Positions 1-6,061 of a DNA stretch of 11,083 nucleotides are shown here, in pieces. A model generated the notes under the pieces. The model worked only from the letters and a program-made list of their open reading frames with translations. It did not search any database and was not told the origin of the DNA. The position numbers were made by a program, and so were the translations under genes. Within the stretch, counting starts at the first letter, position 1. Each line of letters opens with the position of its first letter. This DNA is from an uncultured Gemella sp. (lineage in GTDB: Bacteria; Bacillota; Bacilli; Staphylococcales; Gemellaceae): the NCBI GenBank assembly GCA_945869755.1, contig CAMBPW010000029.1:1-11083 (forward strand). Reading direction: 5' to 3'.

Positions 1-28
1 ATTTTTGCTCTGAAGATGATGTTTTTTT

Positions 29-57
29 ATTATATATTTTTTATTTTATTTTGTCAA
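29..57 (-). promoter_or_regulatory. Perfect SigA promoter firing leftward out of the window
   Basis: On the minus strand TTGACA (plus positions 52-57) is followed after exactly 17 bases by TATAAT (29-34). Both hexamers and the spacing match the SigA consensus. The start point should fall near position 22, so only about 22 bases of the transcript lie in the window, beginning around ACATCATCTTCAGAGC. It sits downstream of the nadE terminator, so it serves the next gene to the left, which cannot be seen. No other promoter here matches at all 12 positions. Confidence 0.7.
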
Positions 58-65
58 TATAAATT

Positions 66-101
66 ATAAAAAAAGAAAAACAATTTTTTAAATTGCTTTT
101 C
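66..101 (-). terminator. Rho-independent terminator of the pncB-nadE operon
   Basis: Read on the minus strand, a 12-bp stem (plus 90-101 with 75-86, one G-U pair, 3-base loop) is followed by a run of seven T and further AT-rich sequence (plus 74 downward). It lies about 30 bases after the nadE stop codon. The stem is AT-rich and therefore weak, but the position and T-run fit a terminator. A second copy of ATTGCTTTTC at 107-116 repeats the right arm at 92-101 and could pair with the same left arm. Confidence 0.6.
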
Positions 102-132
102 CGTATATTGCTTTTCTTATACAAAAATATAT

Positions 133-957
133 CTATATTTTATAAAAATCAAATATTGTTACTGGTAAGTTACGTTTGTGCTCACTTTTTATATAGTGAT
201 TTTCTATTTTATTCATTATTTCTTTTGATAATACTTTACCTTCTAAATAGTCGTCTATATTATCATATGTTACTCCTAATGCGACTTCATCTGCTAATCC
301 TGGTCTATCTTCTTCTAAATCTGCTGTAGGTTTTTTTAAGTATAAATGCTCTGGACAACCTAAATGCTTTAATAATATTTTTCCTTGTCTTTTATTCAAC
401 CTAAATAATGGAGCAATATCCACTCCACCGTCTCCGTGCTTTGTGAAAAATCCTGTTATCGCTTCGGCTGCGTGATCTGTACCTACTACTATTCCATTAT
501 TCATCGTTGCTATTGAATATTGAACTTTCATTCTTTCTCGAGCTTTTTCGTTTCCTTTTGCGAAATCACTTATCGTTATTCCTGCTTTTTTTAAATTTTC
601 ATAACTTGCGTCTACAGCTTCTTTTATGTTTACTGTATATATTTCATCTGGTTTTATAAATTCTAGTGCGTCTTGACAATCTTTTTCATCAAATTGTTCT
701 CCGTAAGGTAATCTTACTGCGATAAATTTATATTCGTTATTATTTGTTTCTTCTCTTAGTTCTTCTATTGCTAATTGACATAATTTTCCGCAAAGTGTAG
801 AATCTTGCCCTCCAGATATTCCTAACACTAATGTTTTTATGAATGGATATTTTAAAATGTAATCTTTTAAAAATTTTTTTGTTATTTCTATTTCTTCTAT
901 AATATTAATTGTTTTTTTGCATCTTAATTTTGATATTATTTCTTGTTGCAAAGTCAT
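133..957 (-). CDS. nadE: Ammonia-dependent NAD+ synthetase
   Basis: Catalyses the last step of NAD synthesis: nicotinate adenine dinucleotide is adenylated with ATP and amidated with ammonia in the cytosol. The 274-residue protein matches the ammonia-only bacterial family (about 270-275 residues) and has no N-terminal glutaminase domain. Visible motifs are the PP-loop SGGQDS at residues 48-53, the GTDHAAEA segment, the HGDGG loop and KKPTADLEEDRPGLADE near the middle of the C-terminal half. The frame is open 21 codons further upstream, but that stretch lies inside the end of pncB. The ATG at 955-957 has a TAGGTGA ribosome binding site at 962-968 and begins 11 bases after the pncB stop, so I chose it. 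It is the second gene of a pncB-nadE operon, probably translated from the shared message. The intermediate nadD step is not encoded here. Confidence 0.95.
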   Translation of the reverse strand: MTLQQEIISKLRCKKTINIIEEIEITKKFLKDYILKYPFIKTLVLGISGGQDSTLCGKLCQLAIEELREETNNNEYKFIAVRLPYGEQFDEKDCQDALEFIKPDEIYTVNIKEAVDASYENLKKAGITISDFAKGNEKARERMKVQYSIATMNNGIVVGTDHAAEAITGFFTKHGDGGVDIAPLFRLNKRQGKILLKHLGCPEHLYLKKPTADLEEDRPGLADEVALGVTYDNIDDYLEGKVLSKEIMNKIENHYIKSEHKRNLPVTIFDFYKI

Positions 958-968
958 ATATTCACCTA

Positions 969-2408
969 TTAATATTTTTTCTTTATTTTTTTTATTATGT
1001 TGTTTCTGTTTGACCAACATTTTTCACTTAAATCGACAGGATAAAATTCTGGATTTAATAACCTTGTATATTCTGTCCAAAATTCTTTTTTACTTTCTAA
1101 TAAATAGTTTTTACTTTCTAAAACTGTAGGTATAGTATAAACTTGTTTTCCTTCTATAAATATATTTTCGTGTAAATCTCTTGCTATGAAATTTTCTACT
1201 TCTTTTGATAAATATGTATGTGTCGGGTGGAATAAGTTTATACTTTCGTAGTTGTCTACATCTTCACTTTCTAATGCTATGTAATCTCCTGAGGCTTTCC
1301 CTGTAGTTTTATTTATTATTCTATAAACTCTTTTTATCCCTGGCGTTGTTAGTTTAGCTGGATTTTCTGATATTTTTAATCTGTCTATCATTTTTCCACT
1401 TTCATCTTCTAAACATACTAATTTATAAACTGCTCCCAATGCTGGATTTTCGTATGCTGTTATTAATTTTGTACCTACTCCCCAAACATCTACTTTTGCA
1501 CCTTGTTGTTTTAAGTGTGTAATTGTATCTTCGTTCAAATCATTTGATGCAATTATTTTCACGTCTTTATACCCAGCATCATCAAGCATTTTTCTAGCTT
1601 CTATTGATAAATATGCTATATCACCCGAATCAAGTCGTATTCCTTTAAAATTTATTTTATCTTTAAGTTCGTTCGCTACTTTTATTGCGTTAGGTATTCC
1701 TGAACGCAAAGTATCGTAAGTGTCTACTAAAAAATAGCAATCTTTATGGTGTTCTGCATATTTTTTGAAAGCTATATATTCATCTTGATATGTTTGAACG
1801 AAAGAATGTGCATGAGTTCCACTACAAGCAACGTTAAACAATTTCGCCGCTTTTACGTTACTCGTTGCATCAAACCCTCCTATAATCGCAGCTCTTGCTC
1901 CCCAAATAGCTGCGTCAAATTCGTGCGCTCTTCTCGTTCCAAATTCCATACATATTTCATTTGGACAAATATGCTTTATTCTTGACGCTTTTGTAGCTAT
2001 CAATGTTTGATAGTTTATTATATTTAATATAGCTGTTTCTATTAGTTGTGCTTGGATAAGCGGTGCTTCTACTCTAAGTAGTGGTTCATTCCCAAAAACT
2101 ATTTCTCCTTCACGAACAGCACGAATACTTCCTGTAAATTTTAATTTTGACAAATAGTCTAAATAATCATTATCATATCCTAAAGTCGCTAAATATTCTA
2201 TGTCAGATTTTGTAAATTTAAAATTATTTATATATTCGATTATTTTTTCTAAGCCTGCAAAAACTGCATACCCGCCACCAAAAGGTGCTTTTCTAAAATA
2301 CGCTTCAAAATATGATTTTCTTTCGTGAATGTTATCTTTAAAATATACATACCCCATATTTATTTGGTATAAATCTGTGTGTAGTGCATCTCCATGATAT
2401 TTACTCAT
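969..2408 (-). CDS. pncB: Nicotinate phosphoribosyltransferase
   Basis: Salvages nicotinate by joining it to phosphoribosyl pyrophosphate, with ATP, to give nicotinate mononucleotide, the entry step of the Preiss-Handler pathway. The 479 residues fit the Gram-positive form. Family signatures are the N-terminal TDLYQINMGY (11-20), FGTRRAHEFDAA (156-167), SGTHAHSF with the likely phosphorylated histidine around 199-201, LVDTYDTLRSG (227-237), GIRLDSGDIAYLS (256-268), ASNDLNEDTI (287-296) and WGVGTKLITAYENPALGAVYKL from 309. The ATG is preceded by an AGGGGGCG ribosome binding site. It is the first gene of the operon with nadE, so the two supply both ends of niacin-to-NAD conversion. I see no recognisable niacin-repressor box, so regulation is unknown. 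Confidence 0.95.
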   Translation of the reverse strand: MSKYHGDALHTDLYQINMGYVYFKDNIHERKSYFEAYFRKAPFGGGYAVFAGLEKIIEYINNFKFTKSDIEYLATLGYDNDYLDYLSKLKFTGSIRAVREGEIVFGNEPLLRVEAPLIQAQLIETAILNIINYQTLIATKASRIKHICPNEICMEFGTRRAHEFDAAIWGARAAIIGGFDATSNVKAAKLFNVACSGTHAHSFVQTYQDEYIAFKKYAEHHKDCYFLVDTYDTLRSGIPNAIKVANELKDKINFKGIRLDSGDIAYLSIEARKMLDDAGYKDVKIIASNDLNEDTITHLKQQGAKVDVWGVGTKLITAYENPALGAVYKLVCLEDESGKMIDRLKISENPAKLTTPGIKRVYRIINKTTGKASGDYIALESEDVDNYESINLFHPTHTYLSKEVENFIARDLHENIFIEGKQVYTIPTVLESKNYLLESKKEFWTEYTRLLNPEFYPVDLSEKCWSNRNNIIKKIKKKY

Positions 2409-2436
2409 AAGCGCCCCCTAAATTTTTATTTATTTC

Positions 2437-2465
2437 ATTTTATCACATTTTTCCATTTATTGTAA
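2437..2465 (-). promoter_or_regulatory. Probable promoter of pncB-nadE
   Basis: On the minus strand TTACAA (2460-2465) is spaced 17 bases from TAAAAT (2437-2442), giving a short leader before the pncB ATG. It lies between the divIC terminator and pncB, where a promoter is expected. Each hexamer departs from consensus, and AT-rich DNA gives such matches easily. Confidence 0.5.
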
Positions 2466-2482
2466 TAGTTTTTACAAATTAA

Positions 2483-2521
2483 CAAAAGAACAGATTGATT
2501 TAAAAACAATCTGTTCTTTTG
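2483..2521 (-). terminator. Terminator after divIC
   Basis: A perfect 15-bp inverted repeat (2483-2497 with 2507-2521, loop of 9) begins 5 bases beyond the divIC stop codon. In the minus direction the GC-bearing core GAACAGATTG / CAATCTGTTC is followed by TTTTGTTAATTT, a usable T-rich tail. It separates the rqcP-divIC transcript from pncB-nadE on the same strand. Confidence 0.85.
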
Positions 2522-2525
2522 ATTA

Positions 2526-3065
2526 CTATTGATTCGGACTTGTAGTAGCTTGTTCCGTTTGTTCTATTTGTTTTTTCTCCGTTTCGTTTAATTTTATTAA
2601 ACTTTCTATATTTTCATCTATTATTTGTTTTTTTGGATCAACACTCGCTAATTGTTCATCCATATTTTCTGTCATTATAGAATTTACTGCATTTTGCATA
2701 TAATTTTCTTTTAATGGCAAATTGAATATCACTTCTCCTGAATAACTCATAGAATATTCTTGCCTTACTAAATCAGTTATGAAATACGGATCACGAAGTT
2801 TACTAATGACTAACTCGTTAGCTTTACTCTCATTTTCTAATTTTAATTTTTGTTCTTGTTGAGAAGCTATTTGTGTTTCTAATTCTTTTTTTTCTTTATA
2901 TGAAAAATATATTTGTACAAGCAAAAAAACTAATACTAGTGTGCTAATTAATAAAAACCAACTAGCTCTTTTTTTTCTATATTGCATTTTTGCTTTGCTA
3001 ACATCTCTGCGAAAATTTTTATCATCTTTTCTAATTCTAGTATTTGGTTTTCTAGTATTAGTCAT
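2526..3065 (-). CDS. divIC: DivIC/FtsB-family septum formation initiator
   Basis: Bitopic division protein of the DivIC/FtsB family, which in related bacteria joins FtsL and DivIB at the septum. The order is typical: a basic cytoplasmic N-terminus (1-35), one membrane segment (about 36-54), an extracellular coiled coil (55-88) and the family block LRDPYFITDLVRQEYSMSYS followed by GEVIFNLP (90-117). The ATG at 3063-3065 has an AAGGAG site overlapping the rqcP stop codon, 10 bases away, suggesting coupled translation. At 179 residues it is longer than the roughly 125-residue B. subtilis protein. The extra part is a polar, Glu/Gln/Lys-rich tail from about residue 120 with no motif I recognise. 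The rqcP neighbour is the usual one in Bacillota and supports the assignment. Confidence 0.88.
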   Translation of the reverse strand: MTNTRKPNTRIRKDDKNFRRDVSKAKMQYRKKRASWFLLISTLVLVFLLVQIYFSYKEKKELETQIASQQEQKLKLENESKANELVISKLRDPYFITDLVRQEYSMSYSGEVIFNLPLKENYMQNAVNSIMTENMDEQLASVDPKKQIIDENIESLIKLNETEKKQIEQTEQATTSPNQ

Positions 3066-3075
3066 TTCCTTCTCC

Positions 3076-3336
3076 TTATTGTTCTCTATTTTTTTCTGAA
3101 ATTATTTTAAACATTTGTGTTGCGTCTTCTTTTTTCGTGCTATCTTTTAATTCTAAAACTTCATACTCTACTTCTTTTTTAGCAAAAAATATCGTTAATT
3201 TATCTCCTAATTTTAGAGTAGTAGATGGTTTTGCAACTTTTCCATTTACAGAAATGTATCCTTTATCACAAATTTCGTTTGCTACTGTTCTTCTTTTTAT
3301 TATTCTTGCTACTTTCAAAAATTTATCTAACCTCAT
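3076..3336 (-). CDS. rqcP: S4-domain RNA-binding protein, RqcP (YabO) family
   Basis: Small 86-residue protein made almost entirely of one S4 RNA-binding domain (about residues 1-60), starting MRLDKFLKVARIIKRR and continuing with GYISVNGKVAKPSTTLKLGD. The length equals that of B. subtilis RqcP/YabO. In that organism the protein works with RqcH on stalled 50S subunits, where it promotes alanine tailing of nascent chains during ribosome quality control. The other S4 proteins of this size class (Hsp15-like) are the main alternative, but the divIC gene directly downstream is the conserved context of rqcP. The start has a strong GGAGG site 9 bases upstream. It is the first gene of a two-gene operon; the sporulation genes yabP and yabQ found between these genes in Bacillus are absent, consistent with a non-sporulating host. 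Confidence 0.85.
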   Translation of the reverse strand: MRLDKFLKVARIIKRRTVANEICDKGYISVNGKVAKPSTTLKLGDKLTIFFAKKEVEYEVLELKDSTKKEDATQMFKIISEKNREQ

Positions 3337-3364
3337 TAAATAAACCTCCTATATTGTATAACTA

Positions 3365-3392
3365 TTATTACATATTAAGAGAAGTTAAGCAA
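3365..3392 (-). promoter_or_regulatory. Possible promoter of rqcP-divIC
   Basis: On the minus strand TTGCTT (3387-3392) precedes TAATAA (3365-3370) with a 16-base spacer, about 30 bases before the rqcP ATG. Both hexamers are imperfect and the region is extremely AT-rich, so this is only the best candidate in the divergent gap. Confidence 0.3.
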
Positions 3393-3471
3393 TTATTTTT
3401 ATATATTTTTTTATTTGTTTTTATTTTTTTTAATAATTATTTAAAATCTATTTAACTATTTATATATTTTA

Positions 3472-3500
3472 TTTACTATGAAATGTTATTTTGTTATAAT
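3472..3500 (+). promoter_or_regulatory. Promoter of the M29 aminopeptidase gene
   Basis: TTTACT (3472-3477), a 17-base spacer and TATAAT (3495-3500) lie about 32 bases before the start codon, which has a GGAG ribosome binding site at 3521-3524. The same TTTACT-17-TATAAT arrangement with TGT-type sequence before the -10 recurs upstream of the VanZ-like gene at 4964-4992. Confidence 0.7.
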
Positions 3501-3532
3501 ATTTACATATATTTTAAAAAGGAGAAAAATAA

Positions 3533-4762
3533 ATGAATTTAGAACAAAGAATACAAAATTATGCAAAAGTAGTTGCTAAAATAGGTGTTAATGTCCAAGA
3601 AAAACAAGAAATAACTATACGCGCTAGCATCGAAGCTCGTGATTTTGCACTAAAAGTTTCTGAAGAATGTTATAAACTTGGAGCAAAAAGAGTTTCTATA
3701 GATTGGAGAGATCAAAAACTTTCTTTCCAAACACTAACTTATGCTTCTAAAGAAACTTTAGAAGAAACATCACAATGGGTAGTTGATAAACACGATGAAA
3801 TTATAGAAAAAGCTGGTGGAGTTATTTCTATAATTAGCGATGATCCAGATGGTCTTGCAGGTGTTGATAGCGATAAATTAAAAACTTCTATGATTACTAT
3901 GTCAAAATCTTTAAGAAATTTTATGAAATCGTTAATGAGCAACGAATGCCCTTGGACTATTGCCGCTGCTAGTTCAGTTGCATGGGCAAAAAAATTATTC
4001 CCTGAACTTTCTGATGAAGAAGGATATTTAAAACTTTGGGATTTAATTTTAACTGCTTGTCGTGTTGATGGGGACGGAATTGAAAATTGGGAAAATCACA
4101 TTAAAAATCTTGATGAAAAAGCTACTTTCTTAAATAACAATCAATTTACTAAACTTCATATTACAAGCGAAAATGGAACTGATCTTTACGTTGGTTTACC
4201 AAAAAATCACATCTGGCAAAGTGCCGGAAGTATCGCTGGAAAAACTGGACAACGTTTTGTTGCGAACATTCCAACTGAAGAAATTTTCACTTTACCTCAC
4301 AAAGATGTTACTAGCGGAATTGTTTATAATACTAAGCCGTTAAATTATGCTAGTGTAATAATAGATAACTTCTGGGTTAAATTTGAAGAAGGAAAAGTTG
4401 TTGATTTTGATGCAGAGCGTGGAAAAGACGTTTTAGCTAACTTACTTGATACTGACGAAGGTTCAAGAAAAATCGGAGAAATAGCACTTGTGCCGTTCCA
4501 CTCTCCAATTTCAAATACTAATATTCTATTTTTAGAAACTCTTTATGATGAAAATGCTTCTTGTCATATTGCATTAGGAAAAGCGTACCCTACATGCCTT
4601 GTTAATGGAGAAAATATGACAGAAGAAGAATTAGCAAACGCAGGAGCTAATGACAGTTTAACACACGTTGATTTTATGATTGGAGATGCAACAACAAACA
4701 TTACAGGAATAAAAGAAGACGGAACAGAAATACCATTGTTTAGAAATGGAAATTGGGCATAA
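3533..4762 (+). CDS. M29-family metallo-aminopeptidase (AmpS/PepS type)
   Basis: Cytosolic aminopeptidase that trims N-terminal residues from peptides using two metal ions. The 409-residue length matches the AmpS/PepS/AmpT family. Metal and catalytic residues line up with the Thermus/Staphylococcus enzymes: NIPTEEIF with E250, RKIGEIAL with E316, LYDENASCHIALG with E340 and H345, and HVDFMIG with H378 and D380. The N-terminal half (1-200) is the less conserved substrate-binding domain. The ATG follows AAAAAGGAG at 8 bases. It has its own promoter and no close downstream partner, so it is probably transcribed alone, divergent from rqcP-divIC. The exact substrate preference cannot be read from sequence, so I leave the symbol blank. 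Confidence 0.93.
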   Translation: MNLEQRIQNYAKVVAKIGVNVQEKQEITIRASIEARDFALKVSEECYKLGAKRVSIDWRDQKLSFQTLTYASKETLEETSQWVVDKHDEIIEKAGGVISIISDDPDGLAGVDSDKLKTSMITMSKSLRNFMKSLMSNECPWTIAAASSVAWAKKLFPELSDEEGYLKLWDLILTACRVDGDGIENWENHIKNLDEKATFLNNNQFTKLHITSENGTDLYVGLPKNHIWQSAGSIAGKTGQRFVANIPTEEIFTLPHKDVTSGIVYNTKPLNYASVIIDNFWVKFEEGKVVDFDAERGKDVLANLLDTDEGSRKIGEIALVPFHSPISNTNILFLETLYDENASCHIALGKAYPTCLVNGENMTEEELANAGANDSLTHVDFMIGDATTNITGIKEDGTEIPLFRNGNWA

Positions 4763-4871
4763 ATTCAATTAAATATGACAAAAAAATCTAAAAATATATA
4801 AGTAACTATAACTACTTAAATATATTTGTTTATTGATTTCTAACTTTTGAAATCTAATAAATTTTGCAAAG
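4763..4871. other. AT-rich gap between aminopeptidase gene and its terminator
   Basis: The non-coding interval from 4763 to 5091 is over 300 bases. This first part has no open frame of note. It holds only AT-rich imperfect inverted repeats (around 4788-4829, and GATTTC/GAAATC near 4836-4855) that are expected in such DNA. The rest holds the terminator at 4872-4930, the VanZ-gene promoter at 4964-4992 and its displaced start region from 5021. Confidence 0.5.
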
Positions 4872-4930
4872 GCGACTTAATAAAATCAATTTCTTTTAAA
4901 TTGCGATTTTTAAGTCGCTTATTTTTTATT
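4872..4930 (+). terminator. Stem-loop terminator downstream of the aminopeptidase gene
   Basis: GCGACTTAA (4872-4880) pairs perfectly with TTAAGTCGC (4910-4918). The intervening 29 bases can extend the stem with bulges (AAAATC/GATTTT and AATTT/AAATT). A T-rich tail follows at 4919-4930. It lies 110 bases past the aminopeptidase stop, unusually far for an intrinsic terminator, but nothing else lies between. Confidence 0.65.
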
Positions 4931-4963
4931 TCAAAAGACATTTTTAATTTTAATAATTTTACT

Positions 4964-4992
4964 TTTACTGAAATTAACTATTATGTTATAAT
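4964..4992 (+). promoter_or_regulatory. Promoter of the VanZ-like gene
   Basis: TTTACT (4964-4969), a 17-base spacer and TATAAT (4987-4992) with TG at 4984-4985, one base before the -10, form a strong extended -10 promoter. Transcription should begin near 4999, just before the two ATG codons at 5021 and 5028. This supports those ATGs, and not the later TTG at 5092, as the original translation starts. Confidence 0.7.
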
Positions 4993-5020
4993 TATTTTAT
5001 TATTTTATAACGATTGAGAA

Positions 5021-5091
5021 ATGAATTATGAAAAATTTAGAAAAAAAATAATCCCTTAACTTTTTTACTATTCTGTATTTATTTAACATTT
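5021..5091 (+). other. Out-of-frame N-terminus of the VanZ-like gene at an A8 tract
   Basis: ATG 5021 reads MNYEKFRKKIIP then stops at 5057-5059; ATG 5028 reads MKNLEKK then stops. The downstream VanZ frame is open back to a TAG at 5038-5040 and encodes a hydrophobic segment, PLTFLLFCIYLTFLTW, that looks like the missing first membrane helix. The frames meet at eight A residues (5041-5048). Nine A would join ATG 5021 to the VanZ frame; seven A would join ATG 5028. A GAG at 5016-5018 is the only ribosome-binding-like sequence. This may be a mutation, a slippage switch or a sequencing error. Confidence 0.6.
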
Positions 5092-5520
5092 TTGACATGG
5101 ATAATTATTTTTAAAATGGAAATAAGTATGGATCATTTTATCGCAACTTACAGCAAAAGAGTAGTAAATATAACTCCTTATCATTATATGAATATAATGG
5201 AGGTTTCTTTAAATATTATTATTTTTATCCCATTTGGTGTATATTCAAGGATAATTTTTAAAAACAATAGTTTCTTTGATAATGTTCTATACGCACTTTT
5301 TTTAAGTTTTATTTATGAATCTACACAGTATATTTTTGCTATCGGCACTAGCGATATCACCGATTTAATAAACAATACTTTAGGTGCAATTATCGGTTTA
5401 ATTATATTTAAAATTTTAAATTCTATATTTAAAAACAGTACCTATACATTAATAAATTTACTTTCAATGATAGTAATATTAACTTTTATTTATTTTCTGT
5501 ATAAATACAACTTAATTTAA
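5092..5520 (+). CDS. VanZ-family membrane protein, start apparently out of frame
   Basis: Polytopic protein with the VanZ domain: NIIIFIPFGVYSR (41-53), then ESTQYIF (76-82) and TSDITDLINNTLGAIIGLI (86-104), each within or next to a hydrophobic segment. Four helices remain (about 36-55, 65-83, 93-110 and 119-137). VanZ proteins lower teicoplanin sensitivity in some hosts, but most chromosomal homologues have no known role. The frame's only possible starts as sequenced are TTG 5092 or ATG 5116. Neither has a ribosome binding site, and both would cut the first helix, whose coding sequence continues upstream to 5041. The gene therefore looks frameshifted at its start. It has its own promoter and no obvious terminator before the next gene. 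Confidence 0.75.
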   Translation: MTWIIIFKMEISMDHFIATYSKRVVNITPYHYMNIMEVSLNIIIFIPFGVYSRIIFKNNSFFDNVLYALFLSFIYESTQYIFAIGTSDITDLINNTLGAIIGLIIFKILNSIFKNSTYTLINLLSMIVILTFIYFLYKYNLI

Positions 5521-5553
5521 AATTATTAGAGCTGTTCTTTTTATCCCTATTTG

Positions 5554-5582
5554 TTGCTTTGCTTAGCTATTTGTGTTATAAT
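5554..5582 (+). promoter_or_regulatory. Promoter of the ArsC/Spx-family gene
   Basis: TTGCTT (5554-5559), a 17-base spacer and TATAAT (5577-5582), with TG at 5574-5575 giving an extended -10, lie about 28 bases before the ATG at 5611. The downstream GAGGTGG is a good ribosome binding site. Confidence 0.75.
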
Positions 5583-5610
5583 ATAGTAAATGATATTGTG
5601 AGGTGGTTCT

Positions 5611-5967
5611 ATGAAAATATATATATATCCAAACTGTTCTACTTGTAGAATAGCGAAAAAATTTGTAGAGGAACATAAAATTAACGCTGAATTAATTGAC
5701 ATTACAAAAAATCAACCTACTAAAGAAGAAATAAAAGCTATACTAACATCTTTTAATATACCGATAAAAAAACTATTTAATACGAGCGGTTTAAAATATA
5801 AAGAATTAAATATCAAAGATAAACTTTTAAAAGCAACAGAAGACGAAGCTATCGAAATTTTAATTAGCGATGGAATGTTGATGAAACGACCATTCGCATT
5901 TAATATTTCCCAAGAAATTTTGCTTTTAGGATTTAAAGAAGATGTTTGGAAATGTAAATTAGCATAA
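5611..5967 (+). CDS. ArsC/Spx-family thioredoxin-fold protein
   Basis: The 118-residue protein has the ArsC-family fold: an N-terminal strand leading into CSTC (C9-x-x-C12) and a C-terminal MLMKRPF block (90-96) with the conserved Arg93-Pro94. The family includes arsenate reductases, the RNA polymerase-binding regulators Spx and MgsR, and the YffB/YusI group of unknown activity. The CxxC pair fits Spx-like and YusI-like members. The charged RNA polymerase-contact region of true Spx is not obvious, so I favour an arsC-related protein of unsettled function. No ars operon genes (arsR, arsB) are nearby, which argues against a dedicated arsenate role. The ATG has GAGGTGG 6 bases upstream. It is expressed from its own promoter. 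Confidence 0.85.
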   Translation: MKIYIYPNCSTCRIAKKFVEEHKINAELIDITKNQPTKEEIKAILTSFNIPIKKLFNTSGLKYKELNIKDKLLKATEDEAIEILISDGMLMKRPFAFNISQEILLLGFKEDVWKCKLA

Positions 5968-5987
5968 ATTTTAGTTTTAACAGATTA

Positions 5988-6016
5988 TTGAAATAAAATT
6001 TTTGTTATGATATATT
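5988..6016 (+). promoter_or_regulatory. Promoter of the PBP4-like carboxypeptidase gene
   Basis: TTGAAA (5988-5993), a 17-base spacer and TATATT (6011-6016) lie about 45 bases upstream of the chosen ATG at 6062. TATGAT at 6005-6010 is an alternative -10, but it has no good -35 at the right distance. Confidence 0.5.
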
Positions 6017-6061
6017 AAATATAGATACATTTAGTATACTTTACTTATGGAGAACTTTTTT

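Noticed and set aside
1..22. Possible riboswitch or T-box leader at the left edge (CATCTTCAGAGC)
   Set aside because: Only about 22 bases of the transcript are visible and none of the known riboswitch signatures can be matched with confidence.
93..329. Hydrophobic plus-strand open frame opposite nadE
   Set aside because: It is antisense to the conserved nadE coding region, has no ribosome binding site and is rich in Leu/Tyr/Phe, as expected when a Lys-rich gene is read on the other strand. The same applies to other antisense frames near 917-1129, 1746-1985, 3137-3455 and 3739-3942.
958..1020. 21-codon N-terminal extension of nadE overlapping the end of pncB
   Set aside because: The extension is low-complexity Lys/Asn/Gln, has no family counterpart, and the internal ATG at 955-957 has a clear ribosome binding site just after the pncB stop.
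3393..3470. Very T-rich stretch between rqcP and the aminopeptidase gene as an origin or attachment site
   Set aside because: It has no ordered iterons, DnaA boxes or flanking repeats; it is simple AT-rich spacer between divergent promoters.
5611..5967. Arsenate reductase of an arsenic resistance operon
   Set aside because: No arsR, arsB or acr3 neighbour is present, and the CxxC arrangement fits Spx/YusI-type relatives at least as well.
6047..6061. Upstream in-frame ATG of the PBP gene
   Set aside because: Its ATGGAG provides the GGAG ribosome binding site for the ATG at 6062, and starting at 6062 gives a standard signal peptide beginning MKK.
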